Assembly: GCA_002082585.1 (NCBI GenBank)
Contig: CP020563.1
Span: 5,574,001 to 5,638,000 of the forward strand
Origin: Kitasatospora albolonga
GTDB taxonomy: Bacteria; Actinomycetota; Actinomycetes; Streptomycetales; Streptomycetaceae
Length of the DNA: 64,000 nt
Reading direction: 5' to 3'
The notes under the pieces were generated by a model, which did not search any database, was not told the DNA's origin, and was given only the letters and a program-made list of their open reading frames with translations. The translations under genes and the position numbers were made by a program. Shown in pieces: positions 26,232-35,618 of this stretch (its first letter is position 1; each line of letters starts with the position of its first letter).

Positions 26232-27683
26232 GTGACGCAGGGACCGCTCACCACGGAGGCCGGGGCCCCGGTGGCCGACAACCAGAACAGCGAGACCGCG
26301 GGCGCCGGCGGTCCGGTTCTCGTCCAGGACCAGGCGCTCCTGGAGAAGCTCGCCCACTTCAACCGGGAGCGCATCCCGGAGCGCGTCGTGCACGCCCGCG
26401 GCGCCGGTGCGTACGGCACCTTCACCGTGACCCGTGACGTGACGCGGTGGACCCGGGCGAAGTTCCTCTCCGAGGTCGGCAAGCAGACCGAGACGTTCCT
26501 GCGCTTCTCCACGGTCGCCGGAAACCTCGGCTCCGCCGACGCCGTGCGCGACCCGCGCGGCTTCGCGCTGAAGTTCTACACCGAGGAGGGCAATTACGAC
26601 CTCGTCGGCAACAACACCCCGGTGTTCTTCATCAAGGACGCCATCAAGTTCCCCGACTTCATCCACACCCAGAAGCGCGACCCGTACACCGGTTCCCAGG
26701 AGGCGGACAACGTCTGGGACTTCTGGGGGCTGTCCCCCGAGTCGACGCACCAGGTGACCTGGCTCTTCGGCGACCGGGGCATCCCGGCCACGCTCCGCCA
26801 CATGAACGGGTACGGCTCGCACACCTTCCAGTGGAACAACGAGGCCGGTGAGGTCTTCTGGGTCAAGTACCACTTCAAGACCGACCAGGGCATCAAGAAC
26901 CTCACCCAGGCCGAGGCCAACAAGCTCGCCGGTGAGGACCCCGACAGCCACCAGCGCGATCTGCGCGAGGCGATCGAGCGCGGTGACTTCCCGTCCTGGA
27001 CGGTGCAGGTCCAGATCATGCCCGCGGCGGACGCGGCGACGTACCGCTTCAATCCGTTCGACCTCACCAAGGTGTGGCCGCACGCGGACTACCCGCCGAT
27101 CGAGATCGGCAAGCTGGAGCTCAACCGCAACCCGGAGAACGTCTTCGCCGAGGTCGAGCAGTCCATCTTCAGCCCCGCCCACTTCGTGCCGGGCATCGGT
27201 CCGTCCCCGGACAAGATGCTCCAGGGCCGTCTCTTCGCGTACGGCGACGCCCACCGCTACCGCGTCGGCATCAACGCCGACCACCTGCCGGTGAACCGCC
27301 CGCACGCCACCGAGGCGCGCACCAACAGCCGGGACGGCTTCCTCTACGACGGCCGTCACAAGGGCGCCAGGAACTACGAGCCGAACAGCTTCGGCGGCCC
27401 TTCCCAGACGGACCGTCCGCTCTGGCAGCCGCTGCCGGTCACCGGCACCACCGGCAACACCGAGGCCCCCGCCCACGCCGAGGACGACGACTTCGTCCAG
27501 GCCGGAAACCTCTACCGGCTGATGTCGGAGGACGAGAAGGTCCGGCTGGTCGAGAACCTCTCCGGGTTCATCGCCAAGGTCTCGCGCGACGAGATCGCCG
27601 AACGCGCGATCAACAACTTCCGCCGGGCGGACGACGACTTCGGCAAGCGGCTGGAAGCCGCGGTCCAGGCCCTTCGCGGCTGA
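26232..27683 (+). CDS. katA: Haem catalase (clade 3 monofunctional type)
   Basis: The 483-residue protein is a small-subunit catalase. Catalytic histidine lies in [13 protein letters not shown], the asparagine in NLVGN-like [12 protein letters not shown], and the proximal haem tyrosine in [15 protein letters not shown]. It decomposes hydrogen peroxide in the cytoplasm. GTG 26232 has AGGAGG five bases upstream. Divergent transcription from the Fur-type regulator suggests peroxide induction. A terminator follows at 27703-27738. Confidence 0.95.
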   Translation: MTQGPLTTEAGAPVADNQNSETAGAGGPVLVQDQALLEKLAHFNRERIPERVVHARGAGAYGTFTVTRDVTRWTRAKFLSEVGKQTETFLRFSTVAGNLGSADAVRDPRGFALKFYTEEGNYDLVGNNTPVFFIKDAIKFPDFIHTQKRDPYTGSQEADNVWDFWGLSPESTHQVTWLFGDRGIPATLRHMNGYGSHTFQWNNEAGEVFWVKYHFKTDQGIKNLTQAEANKLAGEDPDSHQRDLREAIERGDFPSWTVQVQIMPAADAATYRFNPFDLTKVWPHADYPPIEIGKLELNRNPENVFAEVEQSIFSPAHFVPGIGPSPDKMLQGRLFAYGDAHRYRVGINADHLPVNRPHATEARTNSRDGFLYDGRHKGARNYEPNSFGGPSQTDRPLWQPLPVTGTTGNTEAPAHAEDDDFVQAGNLYRLMSEDEKVRLVENLSGFIAKVSRDEIAERAINNFRRADDDFGKRLEAAVQALRG

Positions 27684-27702
27684 CCCGACGCTTGCCGTCG
27701 AC

Positions 27703-27738
27703 GGTGGGCCGGACTCCCTCACGGGGGTCCGGCCCACC
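27703..27738. terminator. Bidirectional terminator after catalase
   Basis: A 16-bp stem with one G-U type pair (outer arm GGTGGGCCGGAC) and a 4-base loop lies between the convergent catalase and CBS genes. Confidence 0.8.
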
Positions 27739-27770
27739 GGGCGTCACGGGACCGGCCCCGTGGTCCGTCG

Positions 27771-28178
27771 CTAGGCCGTCCCGGCGGCGGTGACCGTACG
27801 GCGGCGGGTGGGCGCCCAGCAGCGGATGATGTCGCGCACCGACACGATGCCCACCGGGCCGGTGCCGTCCAGCACGATCAGATGCCGGAACCCGCCGTGC
27901 GTCATGGCTTCCGCGGCCTCCTCCAGGGTCCAGGCCGGGGCGGCGAACACCACGTCGGTGGTGGTGTGGGCGGAGGCGGTCTCCAGGTCGGGGTCCTGAC
28001 CCGAGCCGACCGCGTCGAGTATGTCGCGCTCGGTGATGATCCCGAGCCCGCAGGTGTCCGGGTCGTGGACGACGGCCGCCCCGATACGGCGGGCCGACAT
28101 CAGCCGGGCGGCCTGGCGGAGCGTGTGGTTGGGGCCGATGGTGAGGACCACCGTGCTCATGGCGTCACGGACGAGCAT
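27771..28178 (-). CDS. Tandem CBS-domain protein
   Basis: The 135-residue protein consists of two CBS motifs, the first MLVRDAMSTVVLTIGPNHTL with LMSARRIGAAVVHD and GIITERDIL, the second TTDVVFAAPAWTLEEAAEAM with RHLIVLDGTGPVGIVSVRDI. Such Bateman modules bind adenine nucleotides; the partner is unknown. ATG 28178 is favoured because AGGAGG lies 11 bases upstream; a GTG at 28190 would leave almost no spacing. A TGTGA-N6-TCACA palindrome lies 32 bp upstream. Confidence 0.85.
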   Translation of the reverse strand: MLVRDAMSTVVLTIGPNHTLRQAARLMSARRIGAAVVHDPDTCGLGIITERDILDAVGSGQDPDLETASAHTTTDVVFAAPAWTLEEAAEAMTHGGFRHLIVLDGTGPVGIVSVRDIIRCWAPTRRRTVTAAGTA

Positions 28179-28209
28179 GGAGCGAGCCACCTCCTCGGAG
28201 CGCCGACTC

Positions 28210-28225
28210 TGTGAGTCGATTCACA
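28210..28225. promoter_or_regulatory. CRP-like palindrome upstream of CBS gene
   Basis: TGTGA-GTCGAT-TCACA is a perfect TGTGA-N6-TCACA palindrome. A TTCACAAG element is repeated directly (28220-28227 and 28228-28235 region). The site is close to the start codon, so it would more likely repress than activate. Confidence 0.4.
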
Positions 28226-28388
28226 AGTTCACAAGTGGGGGGACTCTCAGAGTGGCACCCTTGGGGCGGGTCGACAAGGGGTGGCCGGGCGTGCACCGGG
28301 GGAGTGCGCGAGCACGCGCCGCGTCCACGGCGCGCCTGGTCACCGAACGCGCCGCGTCTCCCAGCACGCCCGGTGATCGGTGGAAGCG

Positions 28389-29189
28389 TCAGTAACGCTG
28401 GTTGAGATAGCCCAGCAGCTCGTCGTGGAGCAGGCCGTTCGACGCGGCCCCGTTGGCGCCGCCGGGCCCGTCGGCCCCGTCCAGGTCGGTGAACCGGCCG
28501 CCCGCCTCCTGCACGATGATCGCGTTCGCCGCCATGTCCCAGAGCGAGAGCTCCGGCTCCGCGCAGATGTCCACGGACCCCTCCGCGACCATCATGTACG
28601 GCCAGAAGTCGCCGTACCCCCGGGTCCGCCAGCAGGCCCGGGTCAGGTCCAGGAAGCCGTCCAGGCGGCCCTGCTCCTCCCAGCCGCCCAGTGAGGAGAA
28701 CGCGAACGAGGAGTCCGCGATGGTCTCCACCTTCGACACCCGCAGCCGGGTCGCGGACGTGAGGCTGCGCCCGGAGTACGCGCCGGAGCCCTTCGCCGCC
28801 CACCAGCGCCGGTTCAGCGCGGGCGCGGAGACCACCCCGACGACGGGCTGGAAACCGTTCTCCCCCGCCTCCATCAGCGCGATCAGCGTCGCCCACACCG
28901 GCACACCGCGCACGTAGTTCTTGGTGCCGTCGATCGGGTCGATCACCCAGCGCCGGGGCCCGGTGCCCTCGACGCCGTACTCCTCGCCCAGGATCGCGTC
29001 GCGCGGGCGGGCCCGGTGCAGATGGCCGCGGATCAGCTCCTCGGCGGCCTTGTCGGCCTCGCTCACCGGAGTCATGTCCGGCTTGGTCTCCACCTTCAGG
29101 TCGAGGGCCTTGAACCGGTCCATGGTCGCCGCGTCGGCGGCGTCCGCCAGTACGTGGGCGAGGCGCAGGTCATCGTGGTAGTCGGGCAT
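28389..29189 (-). CDS. hisN: Histidinol-phosphatase, inositol monophosphatase family
   Basis: The 266-residue protein has the metal-binding motifs of the IMPase superfamily: [10 protein letters not shown] (Glu), [19 protein letters not shown] (DPxDGT), and [20 protein letters not shown] (WD). The sequence matches the actinobacterial HisN branch, which dephosphorylates histidinol phosphate, rather than SuhB or CysQ; the assignment rests on overall similarity. No other his gene is nearby. It acts in the cytoplasm. ATG 29189 gives the expected length. Confidence 0.85.
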   Translation of the reverse strand: MPDYHDDLRLAHVLADAADAATMDRFKALDLKVETKPDMTPVSEADKAAEELIRGHLHRARPRDAILGEEYGVEGTGPRRWVIDPIDGTKNYVRGVPVWATLIALMEAGENGFQPVVGVVSAPALNRRWWAAKGSGAYSGRSLTSATRLRVSKVETIADSSFAFSSLGGWEEQGRLDGFLDLTRACWRTRGYGDFWPYMMVAEGSVDICAEPELSLWDMAANAIIVQEAGGRFTDLDGADGPGGANGAASNGLLHDELLGYLNQRY

Positions 29190-29354
29190 GCCGTCACAGT
29201 ATCCAGCGGTACGGGGCACGGGCCAGCGGCCCCCGGCCCCGCACCGGGGACCCACGGCGCCCCCGCCCCGTACGCGGACCCTTGACAGCCCCTACCCGCG
29301 CCTCAACTCTGAACCGCAGGCCCCCGGCACGGCCCCGGGGTGTGGGAGGCGGCG

Positions 29355-30101
29355 ATGCCGACAGCGCGAGAAGCCCTGCTGGACGCCGCCCTCAGGGCGC
29401 TCGCCGAGCGGCCCTGGCGCACGGTCCGGATGGTCGAGGTCGCCGCGCTGGCCGGTGTCTCGCGGCAGACCCTCTACAACGAGTTCGGCACCAAGGGCGG
29501 GCTCGCCACCGCCCTGCTGCGCCGGGCCGCCGACGGCTATCTGGCCGGCGTGGACCGCGCACTCGCGGCGCCCGCGCCGGAGCATCCGGCCGCCGTGGCG
29601 CACTGGACCGTACGGGCGGCCCGTGAGGACCCGCTGGTCAGGGGGTTGCTGACGGGGCTCTGGGGGGAGTGGTCACCCCGCCCCGGCCATGAGGTCCCGG
29701 CCCCCGCCCAGCTGCTCGGGCTGGCCCGCGACCGGATGGTGGCCGCCTCGGAGACCGTAACGCCGCCGCTCCCGCCCACGACGCTGGGAGAGACGGCGGC
29801 GCACCGGACAGCGGCGCCCGGGTCGGTCACGGACGGGACAGCGGGGCCCAGGACGGTCACGGACAGGGCGGCGGCACACCGGACCGCGACCGACAGGGCG
29901 GCGGCGCACCGGACGGCGGTGCGCTGCGAGACCGTACTCCGGCTCGCGCTCTCGTACGTGATCGTGCCCGGCGACTTCGCCGGGCCGAGGTCTCAGTGCG
30001 CGGAACCGGACAGCTGGAGCCCGATCACACCGATGATCACCAGCGAGATCGACACCAGCTTCAGCGTCGAGACGACGTCACCGAGGAAGACCATGCCGTA
30101 G
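29355..30101 (+). CDS. TetR-family regulator with repetitive C-terminal region
   Basis: The 248-residue product starts at ATG 29355 and carries a typical TetR HTH (REALLDAALRALAERPWRTV then VAALAGVSRQTLYNEFGTKG, residues 5-50). The ligand domain is interrupted from about residue 147 by an expansion of AHRTA/TDRAA/TDGTA units. After RCETVLRLALSYVIVPGDFA the frame runs 109 bp into the opposite-strand SMR gene before stopping, so the C-terminus is probably altered by mutation. It may regulate the adjacent exporter. Confidence 0.75.
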   Translation: MPTAREALLDAALRALAERPWRTVRMVEVAALAGVSRQTLYNEFGTKGGLATALLRRAADGYLAGVDRALAAPAPEHPAAVAHWTVRAAREDPLVRGLLTGLWGEWSPRPGHEVPAPAQLLGLARDRMVAASETVTPPLPPTTLGETAAHRTAAPGSVTDGTAGPRTVTDRAAAHRTATDRAAAHRTAVRCETVLRLALSYVIVPGDFAGPRSQCAEPDSWSPITPMITSEIDTSFSVETTSPRKTMP

Positions 30102-30316
30102 ATCGCCGTACCGGCCGCGCCGATGCCGGTCCACACCGCGTACGCCGGACCGACGTCGAGCTTCTTCAGAGCCATCGTCAGAAGGCCGAAACTGGCCAGG
30201 GCGAACGCCCCGAACGCCAGGGTCGGCCAGAGCCGGGTGAAGCCGTGCGAGAGCTTCAGACAGACGGCGAAGCCGGTCTCCAGCAGTCCGGCGACCACGA
30301 CCAGCAGCCATGCCAT
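29993..30316 (-). CDS. sugE: SMR transporter, Gdx/SugE (guanidinium exporter) type
   Basis: The 107-residue protein has four transmembrane helices and the Gdx/SugE signature: the proton-coupling glutamate in VAGLLETGFAVCLKLSHGFT (Glu13), then KKLDVGPAYAVWTGIGAAGT. This branch exports guanidinium rather than the drugs handled by EmrE. It converges with and overlaps the tail of the TetR gene. No clear guanidine riboswitch was recognised in the 175 bp upstream. Confidence 0.85.
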   Translation of the reverse strand: MAWLLVVVAGLLETGFAVCLKLSHGFTRLWPTLAFGAFALASFGLLTMALKKLDVGPAYAVWTGIGAAGTAIYGMVFLGDVVSTLKLVSISLVIIGVIGLQLSGSAH

Positions 30317-30491
30317 CGTCCGTTGCCTCCGCGTAGGTGCCCATCGTCGGTTCGTGAACGTACCCGGCAGGCGAAGTGACGCACCCGCACGGGGCGATTA
30401 TGCCTTTACCAGTCGTTGAAACCCGCAAACAGGCCCGCAGGACACCGGCCGAAAACGGCCGCTCCGCAGCTGCCCCCGCCGCCGCCCCTGC

Positions 30492-31508
30492 TCAGTCGCC
30501 CTCGCGCCGTTCGCGGGTCGCGAGCAGCCGCCGCAGCGAGTCGAGCCGGGCCGGATCGGCGTGGCCCCCGGCCACCCAGGCGTCCAGCGCGCACTCCGGC
30601 TGGTTCTCGTCGTGGGTGCAGCCGCGCGGGCACTCCTCGGTGCCCGGCTCCAGGTCGGGGAAGGCGTGGATGACGCGCGAGGGATCGACGTGGTGCAGCC
30701 CGAACGACCGTACGCCGGGGGTGTCGACGACCCAGCCGCGCCCGTCGGGCAGCGGCAGCGCGAGCGCGGAGGTGGTGGTGTGGCGGCCCCGGCCGGTGAC
30801 CGCGTTGACGATGCCGGTGGTCCGCCGCCGGTCCTTCGGCACCAGGGCGTTGACCAGCGTCGTCTTGCCGACCCCGGAGTGCCCGACGAAGGCGGTGACC
30901 TTCCCCGCCAGCTGCTCGCGCACCCGCTCCGCCGCGCCGCCGCTCTCCAGCTCCTCGCGGCTGGTCACGATGTACGGGACGCCGAGCGGGGTGTACGCCT
31001 CCAGCAGCTTGTCCGGCGAGGCCAGGTCCGACTTGGTCAGCACCAGGAGCGGGGTGAGCCCGCCGTCGTACGCGGCCACCAGACAGCGGTCGATCATGCG
31101 GGGGCGGGGCTCCGGGTCGGCCAGCGCGGTGACGATCGCCAGCTGGTCGGCGTTGGCGACGACTACCCGCTCGTACGGATCGTCGTCGTCCGCCGTGCGC
31201 CGCAGCACCGTACGGCGCGAGGCGATGCGCACGATCCGGGCCAGGGTGTCCTTCTCGCCGGACAGGTCCCCGACGATGGAGACGGTGTCGCCGACCACGG
31301 CGGCCTTGCGCCCCAGCTCGCGGGCCTTCATCGCCACCACGGTCCGGCCGTCGACGAGGCAGGTGAGCCGGCCCCGGTCGACGGTGAGGACCATGCCGTC
31401 CTCGGCGTCCTCGTGCTTGGGCCGGATGTGCGTACGCGGCCGGTTGCCCTTGCGGTTGGGGCGGACGCGGATGTCGTCCTCGTCGGGGTTCTTCCCGTAG
31501 CGGCGCAT
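30492..31508 (-). CDS. rsgA: Ribosome small-subunit GTPase RsgA
   Basis: The 338-residue protein has an N-terminal OB-fold region (GMVLTVDRGRLTCLVDGRTV), a circularly permuted GTPase order (G4 LTKSDL before G1 GHSGVGKTTLVNAL, then G3 DTPGVRSFGL), and a C-terminal zinc element with CPRGCTHDENQPEC. RsgA helps late 30S assembly in the cytoplasm. It begins 3 bp after the aroA stop, so the two are cotranscribed. The DDDD stretch near residue 106 is a small acidic insertion. Confidence 0.95.
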   Translation of the reverse strand: MRRYGKNPDEDDIRVRPNRKGNRPRTHIRPKHEDAEDGMVLTVDRGRLTCLVDGRTVVAMKARELGRKAAVVGDTVSIVGDLSGEKDTLARIVRIASRRTVLRRTADDDDPYERVVVANADQLAIVTALADPEPRPRMIDRCLVAAYDGGLTPLLVLTKSDLASPDKLLEAYTPLGVPYIVTSREELESGGAAERVREQLAGKVTAFVGHSGVGKTTLVNALVPKDRRRTTGIVNAVTGRGRHTTTSALALPLPDGRGWVVDTPGVRSFGLHHVDPSRVIHAFPDLEPGTEECPRGCTHDENQPECALDAWVAGGHADPARLDSLRRLLATRERREGD

Positions 31509-31511
31509 GAT

Positions 31512-32852
31512 CTAGATCCCGAGCATTCCGGTCCACATGTCCGGGAAGTCCGGCAGGGTCTTGGCGGTCGTGCCCACGTTCTCGATCTCTACGCCCTTGA
31601 CCGCGAGGCCGATGATCGCCCCGGCGGTGGCCATGCGGTGGTCGTCGTACGTGTGGAAGACGCCGCCGTGCAGCGGGCGCGGGCGGATGTGGAGCCCGTC
31701 GGCGGTCTCGGTGACGTCACCGCCCAGCTCGTTGATCTCCTTGGTGAGCGCGGCCAGCCGGTCCGTCTCGTGGAGCCGCAGATGGGCGACGCCGCTCAGC
31801 GTGGAGGGGGAGTCGGCCAGCGCCGCGACCGCCGCGATGCCCGGGGTCAGCTCGCCGACCTCGCCGAGGTCCACGTCGATGCCGTGGATACGGCCCGTAC
31901 CGGTGAAGGTCAGCCCGCGCTCGGTCAGCTCGCAGCTGCCGCCCATCGCGGTGAAGATCTCCCGCAGGGCGTCACCCGGCTGGGTGGTCCGCTCGGGCCA
32001 GTCGGGGATGGTGACCCGGCCGCCGGTCACCAGCGCGGCGGCCAGGAACGGCTGCGCGTTGGAGAGGTCCGGCTCGATCGTCAGGTCCCGGCCGAGCAGC
32101 GCGGAGGGGGAGACCCGCCACACGTTCGGCTCGCCGCCCGTCTCCGGCTCGTCCACCTGCGCGCCGACGGCCCGCAGCATGTCGACGGTCATCCGGATGT
32201 GCGGCATCGAGGGGAGGACGGAGCCGGTGTGCCGGACCTCCACGCCCTGGTTGAACCGCGGCCCCGACAGCAGCAGCGCCGAGACGAACTGCGAGGACGA
32301 CGAGGCGTCGATCGCCACCGGGCCGCCGTCCAGCGCCCCGCCGCCGTGCACGGTCAGCGGCAGCGCGCCGCGCCCGTCGTCGTCGATCCGCGCGCCCAGC
32401 GCCCGCAGCCCCTCGATCACACCGGTCAGCGGACGCTCGTACGAGCGCGGGTCGCCGTCGAAGCGGATCGGGCCGTCGGCGAGCGTGGCGACGGGCGGCA
32501 GGAAGCGCATGACGGTGCCGGCGTTGCCGACGTCGACGGTGGCCGGGCCGTGCAGCCCCGCCGGGATGACCCGCCATGCCTCGCCGGAGCCGCCGGGCTC
32601 GCCCGCGACGGTGGAGCTGGAGGAGACGGTCTCCTCGATGCCGACGCCCATCGCGCGCAGCGCCTCGGCCATCAGCAGGGTGTCGCGGGAGCGCAGCGGG
32701 CGGCGCAGCCAGCCCGGCTCGGAGGCGAGGGAGGCCAGCACGAGCGCCCGGTTGGTGACCGATTTCGATCCGGGCACGGTGACGGTCGCGTCGACGGCTC
32801 CGCTCGCGTGAGGGGCGGGCCAGAGGGCGGGGTGCACGGAACTCTCGGTCAT
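31512..32852 (-). CDS. aroA: 3-phosphoshikimate 1-carboxyvinyltransferase (EPSP synthase)
   Basis: The 446-residue protein catalyses the sixth step of the shikimate pathway. Visible motifs are [34 protein letters not shown] (the LPGNAGTAMR-type loop, here [11 protein letters not shown]), [13 protein letters not shown] and the late [12 protein letters not shown] plus [13 protein letters not shown] 32852 begins [12 protein letters not shown]; the longer frame from 32879 has no support. It is followed by rsgA and is divergent from nothing immediate; about 150 bp without a recognisable gene separate it from the M50 gene upstream. Confidence 0.97.
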   Translation of the reverse strand: MTESSVHPALWPAPHASGAVDATVTVPGSKSVTNRALVLASLASEPGWLRRPLRSRDTLLMAEALRAMGVGIEETVSSSSTVAGEPGGSGEAWRVIPAGLHGPATVDVGNAGTVMRFLPPVATLADGPIRFDGDPRSYERPLTGVIEGLRALGARIDDDGRGALPLTVHGGGALDGGPVAIDASSSSQFVSALLLSGPRFNQGVEVRHTGSVLPSMPHIRMTVDMLRAVGAQVDEPETGGEPNVWRVSPSALLGRDLTIEPDLSNAQPFLAAALVTGGRVTIPDWPERTTQPGDALREIFTAMGGSCELTERGLTFTGTGRIHGIDVDLGEVGELTPGIAAVAALADSPSTLSGVAHLRLHETDRLAALTKEINELGGDVTETADGLHIRPRPLHGGVFHTYDDHRMATAGAIIGLAVKGVEIENVGTTAKTLPDFPDMWTGMLGI

Positions 32853-33002
32853 GGCCCTTACTTTAGTGGCTCCGCGCAAACCCGGATCGTCACCAAAAGG
32901 GAGGAAACCGGTCCGTAACGAAGGACTGGTACGGACCGGATCGTCTTCCGCGCGGGAGGCAGGGGTCCCGCCACCTCGGCGGCCCCACCGCCCCCGGCGG
33001 CC

Positions 33003-33716
33003 TCACCACCCGAGCAGCCACCGTCCGCCGCCGATCAGCGAGCAGAGCGACACCGCGTGGAAGAGGAACAGCCACAGCGCCGCCGGGGCGTGCGTCAGCC
33101 GGGCCAGTTGGTCCGCGTCGGAGTCCGGGGCACCGCCGTAGCGCCGCTTGGACTGGAGCTCGAAGGGCGGCCGGACCCCGCCCAGCAGCAGGAACCAGAC
33201 CACCGCGTACGCGAACGCCGACTGCACGTCCGACGAGGTCAGCCAGGACACCAGCAGGAAGGCCGTACCGGTCAGGATGACGGTGAGGGCCCCGTACACA
33301 TTGCGGATCATCACCAGCATCGCGGCGAGCAGCGCCGTCGCGATCCACAGCAGCAGCGTGATCCGGCCATTGGTCAGCAGCCAGGCACCGCCCAGACCCA
33401 GCAGGGAGGGGGCCGTGTAGCCCGCCGCCGCCGTGAGGATCATGCCGATCCCGGTGGGCTTGCCCCGGCTCACGGTCAGCCCGCTGGTGTCCGAGTGCAG
33501 CCGGATGCCGGAGAGCTGGCGCCCGGTGAGCAGGGCCACCAGGCCGTGGCCGCCCTCGTGGGCGATGGTGATGGTGTTGCGGGCCAGCCGCCATATCGGG
33601 TTCGGCACGACGGCGATGAGCGCCAGGGCGGCGGTCACCACCACCAGCCACTGCTCGGGGGCGGGCTGGGTGCCGGTGAGGCGGTCCCACAGGTCGCCCA
33701 GTTCGGTGCTGTTCAT
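33003..33716 (-). CDS. M50-family intramembrane metallopeptidase-like protein
   Basis: The 237-residue protein has about six transmembrane helices. The zinc motif HEGGH lies in TITIAHEGGHGLVALLTGRQ (about residues 48-67), with the usual LSGIRLHSDTSGLT next. No second-motif Asp in the classical NPDG form is evident, so activity is uncertain. ATG 33716 gives MNSTELGDLWDRLTG. It is divergent from the SRAP gene by only 53 bp. Its substrate is unknown. Confidence 0.85.
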   Translation of the reverse strand: MNSTELGDLWDRLTGTQPAPEQWLVVVTAALALIAVVPNPIWRLARNTITIAHEGGHGLVALLTGRQLSGIRLHSDTSGLTVSRGKPTGIGMILTAAAGYTAPSLLGLGGAWLLTNGRITLLLWIATALLAAMLVMIRNVYGALTVILTGTAFLLVSWLTSSDVQSAFAYAVVWFLLLGGVRPPFELQSKRRYGGAPDSDADQLARLTHAPAALWLFLFHAVSLCSLIGGGRWLLGW

Positions 33717-33769
33717 CGGCCGGGCGACTCCTTGCGGTGGGGGCGGGCGGTCGTGGCAGTCTGGCACTT

Positions 33770-34585
33770 ATGTGCGGACGGTTTGCAGCCAGTCGGAAAC
33801 CCGAGGACCTGACCGGACTCTTCGGGGTCGAGAAGTGGGAACCCACCGAGACCCTGGAGCCGGACTGGAACGTGGCGCCGACCAAAGAGGTCTACGCGGT
33901 ACTGGAGCGTCCTGTTAAGGACGCGGACGACCGGCGTCCGGTTCGCCAGATGCGGTCCCTGAAATGGGGACTCGTGCCCTCCTGGTCGAAGACCCCCGAG
34001 GGCGCCGCCCGGATGATCAACGCCCGCGCGGAGACCGTGCACGAGAAGCCCTCCTTCCGCCGGGCCTTCGCCCAGCGCCGCTGCATCCTGCCCGCCGACG
34101 GGTACTACGAGTGGGTCACCGGCGCGGAGGAACGGCAGCTGGAGGAGAAGAAGGGCAAGAAGCGGGCGCGCAAGCAGCCGTATTTCGTCACCCCCGCCGA
34201 CGGCTCGGTCTTCGCGATGGCCGGACTGTACGAGTTCTGGCGCGACCCGACCCTCCCCGGCGAGCACGAGAACGCCTGGTGGGTGACGTGCTCGGTGATC
34301 ACCACCGAGGCCGAGACCACGCCCCTGGCCGTCGCCCCCGCCGAGGGTCCGGGCGCCCTCGCCGACATCCACCCCCGTATGCCGCTGATGCTCACCCCGG
34401 ACCGCTGGGACACCTGGCTGGACCCCTCGCACACCGACCCCGACGAGCTGCGTGCGCTGCTGGAGCCGCCGCCCGGCGGGCTGATGCGCGCCTACCCGGT
34501 CGCCACCGCCGTCAGCAACGTCCGCAACAACGGGCCCGAACTGCTGGAGGAGCTGGCCGCGCCGGAGGAGGCGACGCTGTTCTGA
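33770..34585 (+). CDS. SRAP (SOS response-associated peptidase, YedK/HMCES-like) protein
   Basis: The 271-residue protein starts MCGRFAASRKPEDL. Cys2, exposed after removal of Met1, is the residue that forms a thiazolidine link with abasic DNA in this family. Other conserved parts are WNVAPTKEV (Asn), CILPADGYYEW (Glu), and the histidine in LADIHPRMPLML. The protein shields abasic sites in single-stranded DNA. A Glu/Lys/Arg insertion (about residues 123-140) follows the YYEW segment. ATG 33770 must be the start, since Cys2 is essential. Confidence 0.95.
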   Translation: MCGRFAASRKPEDLTGLFGVEKWEPTETLEPDWNVAPTKEVYAVLERPVKDADDRRPVRQMRSLKWGLVPSWSKTPEGAARMINARAETVHEKPSFRRAFAQRRCILPADGYYEWVTGAEERQLEEKKGKKRARKQPYFVTPADGSVFAMAGLYEFWRDPTLPGEHENAWWVTCSVITTEAETTPLAVAPAEGPGALADIHPRMPLMLTPDRWDTWLDPSHTDPDELRALLEPPPGGLMRAYPVATAVSNVRNNGPELLEELAAPEEATLF

Positions 34586-34610
34586 GCGGCGCCCGGGGGA
34601 GGATGGCCCC

Positions 34611-35279
34611 GTGAGTCGTCAACCCCGTACACAGTCCCGAACGCAACCCCGTACGCAGAACGTCACCACCGACACCGGCGAGGCCCGGATCACCTGGTTC
34701 CCGGCCGCCACCGCGCCTCGCCTCGTGCTGGCCGCGAGCCACGGGGCCGGGGGCGGCATCGAGGCCCGCGACCTGAAGGCCCTGGCCGCCGTCCTGCCCG
34801 CACACGGTGTCACCGTCGCCCTGGTGGAGCAGCCCTGGCGGGTGGCCGGGAAGAAGGTGGCGCCCGCACCGAAGACCCTGGACACCGGCTGGCGGGGCGT
34901 GTGGCCCGCCCTGGCCGCCGCCGGGCCGCCGGTCGTCTCCGGAGGCCGCAGCGCCGGGGCCCGCGTCGCCTGCCGGACCGCCACCGAGCTGGGCGCCCGC
35001 GCGGTCCTCGCGCTCAGCTTCCCGCTGCACCCGCCGGGCAAGCCGGAGAAGTCCCGGGCGGACGAGCTGCTGGGCACGGGCGTCCCCACCCTGGTGGTCC
35101 AGGGCGGCAACGACCCGTTCGGGCGGCCGGAGGAGTTCCCGGCCGGACCGTACGAGCTGCGGGAAGTGCCCTACGGGGACCACGGCTTCGCCGTACCGAA
35201 GAAGTCCGGGCTGAGTGAGGATCAGGCGATGGCCGTCCTGACCGGCGCGGTGACGGAGTGGCTCACCGCACTCGGGTGA
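34611..35279 (+). CDS. Alpha/beta hydrolase (KANL3/Tex30-like)
   Basis: The 222-residue protein has an alpha/beta-hydrolase core: LVLAASHGAGGGIEARDLKA (oxyanion region), GGRSAGARVACR with the GxSxG nucleophile, LVVQGGNDPFG (Asp) and YGDHGFAVP (His). This is the small KANL3/Tex30 or dienelactone-hydrolase-like branch, probably cytoplasmic. The substrate is unknown. GTG 34611 lies 25 bp after the SRAP stop, so the two are likely cotranscribed. It is followed by the sigR promoter region. Confidence 0.8.
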   Translation: MSRQPRTQSRTQPRTQNVTTDTGEARITWFPAATAPRLVLAASHGAGGGIEARDLKALAAVLPAHGVTVALVEQPWRVAGKKVAPAPKTLDTGWRGVWPALAAAGPPVVSGGRSAGARVACRTATELGARAVLALSFPLHPPGKPEKSRADELLGTGVPTLVVQGGNDPFGRPEEFPAGPYELREVPYGDHGFAVPKKSGLSEDQAMAVLTGAVTEWLTALG

Positions 35280-35290
35280 CACGGGCCACG

Positions 35291-35316
35291 GGAATGCGGC
35301 GTACAGGGGCGCTGTT
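35291..35316 (+). promoter_or_regulatory. Autoregulatory sigma-R promoter (sigRp2)
   Basis: GGGAAT (GGAAT at 35291-35295), 18 bases, then GTT (35314-35316), an exact sigma-R promoter. It lies 12 bp after the hydrolase stop and upstream of the extended sigR start at 35433, matching the known S. coelicolor design in which this promoter makes the unstable long form of sigma-R. Confidence 0.85.
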
Positions 35317-35323
35317 GTTCGGG

Positions 35324-35367
35324 ACGTCGGTACAACAACGCCGGTACGTCGGTATGACGACGCCGGT
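35324..35367. repeat. Tandem 22-bp repeat in the long sigR leader
   Basis: Two units, each beginning ACGTCGGTA and ending ACGCCGGT, match at 19 of 22 positions. They lie in the 5' leader of the sigRp2 transcript. Confidence 0.7.
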
Positions 35368-35432
35368 GCACCGATGCCGCCGCACCACAACGCCGCTACA
35401 CCACCACCGCACGTGGAGAGGGAGTCCGTCGC

Positions 35433-35618
35433 ATGGGTTCGACCATCTGCCCCAGCCGCTCGAACGCCGCTGAACTGGAGTGGACCGTGCTGCCTGCGGC
35501 GAAGACCACCCGTGCGCGGTCGGCGGGCGGTGCAAATGGACAGGCCGTCTCCCAGCAAGGTCGACTATTCTCCGAGGCGAGCGGGTCCGGTTTCGGCTCC
35601 GCCACATCGTTGGAGGAG
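35433..35618 (+). other. sigR: N-terminal extension of the long sigma-R isoform
   Basis: An open frame continuous with sigR starts at ATG 35433 and would add 62 residues. In S. coelicolor an extension of about 55 residues made from sigRp2 marks sigma-R for ClpP proteolysis and gives a transient response. That this extension does the same is inference. The constitutive promoter (sigRp1) is expected inside it; a TATTCT at 35566-35571 is a candidate -10, without a clear -35. Confidence 0.65.

Noticed and set aside
30317..30491. Guanidine riboswitch upstream of the Gdx/SugE gene
   Set aside because: ACGA-type loops occur but no convincing ykkC, mini-ykkC or ykkC-III architecture could be assembled by eye. 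A covariance-model search would decide.
30561..32918. 785-residue frame opposite aroA and rsgA
   Set aside because: Both opposite-strand genes are complete; the frame has only shadow composition.
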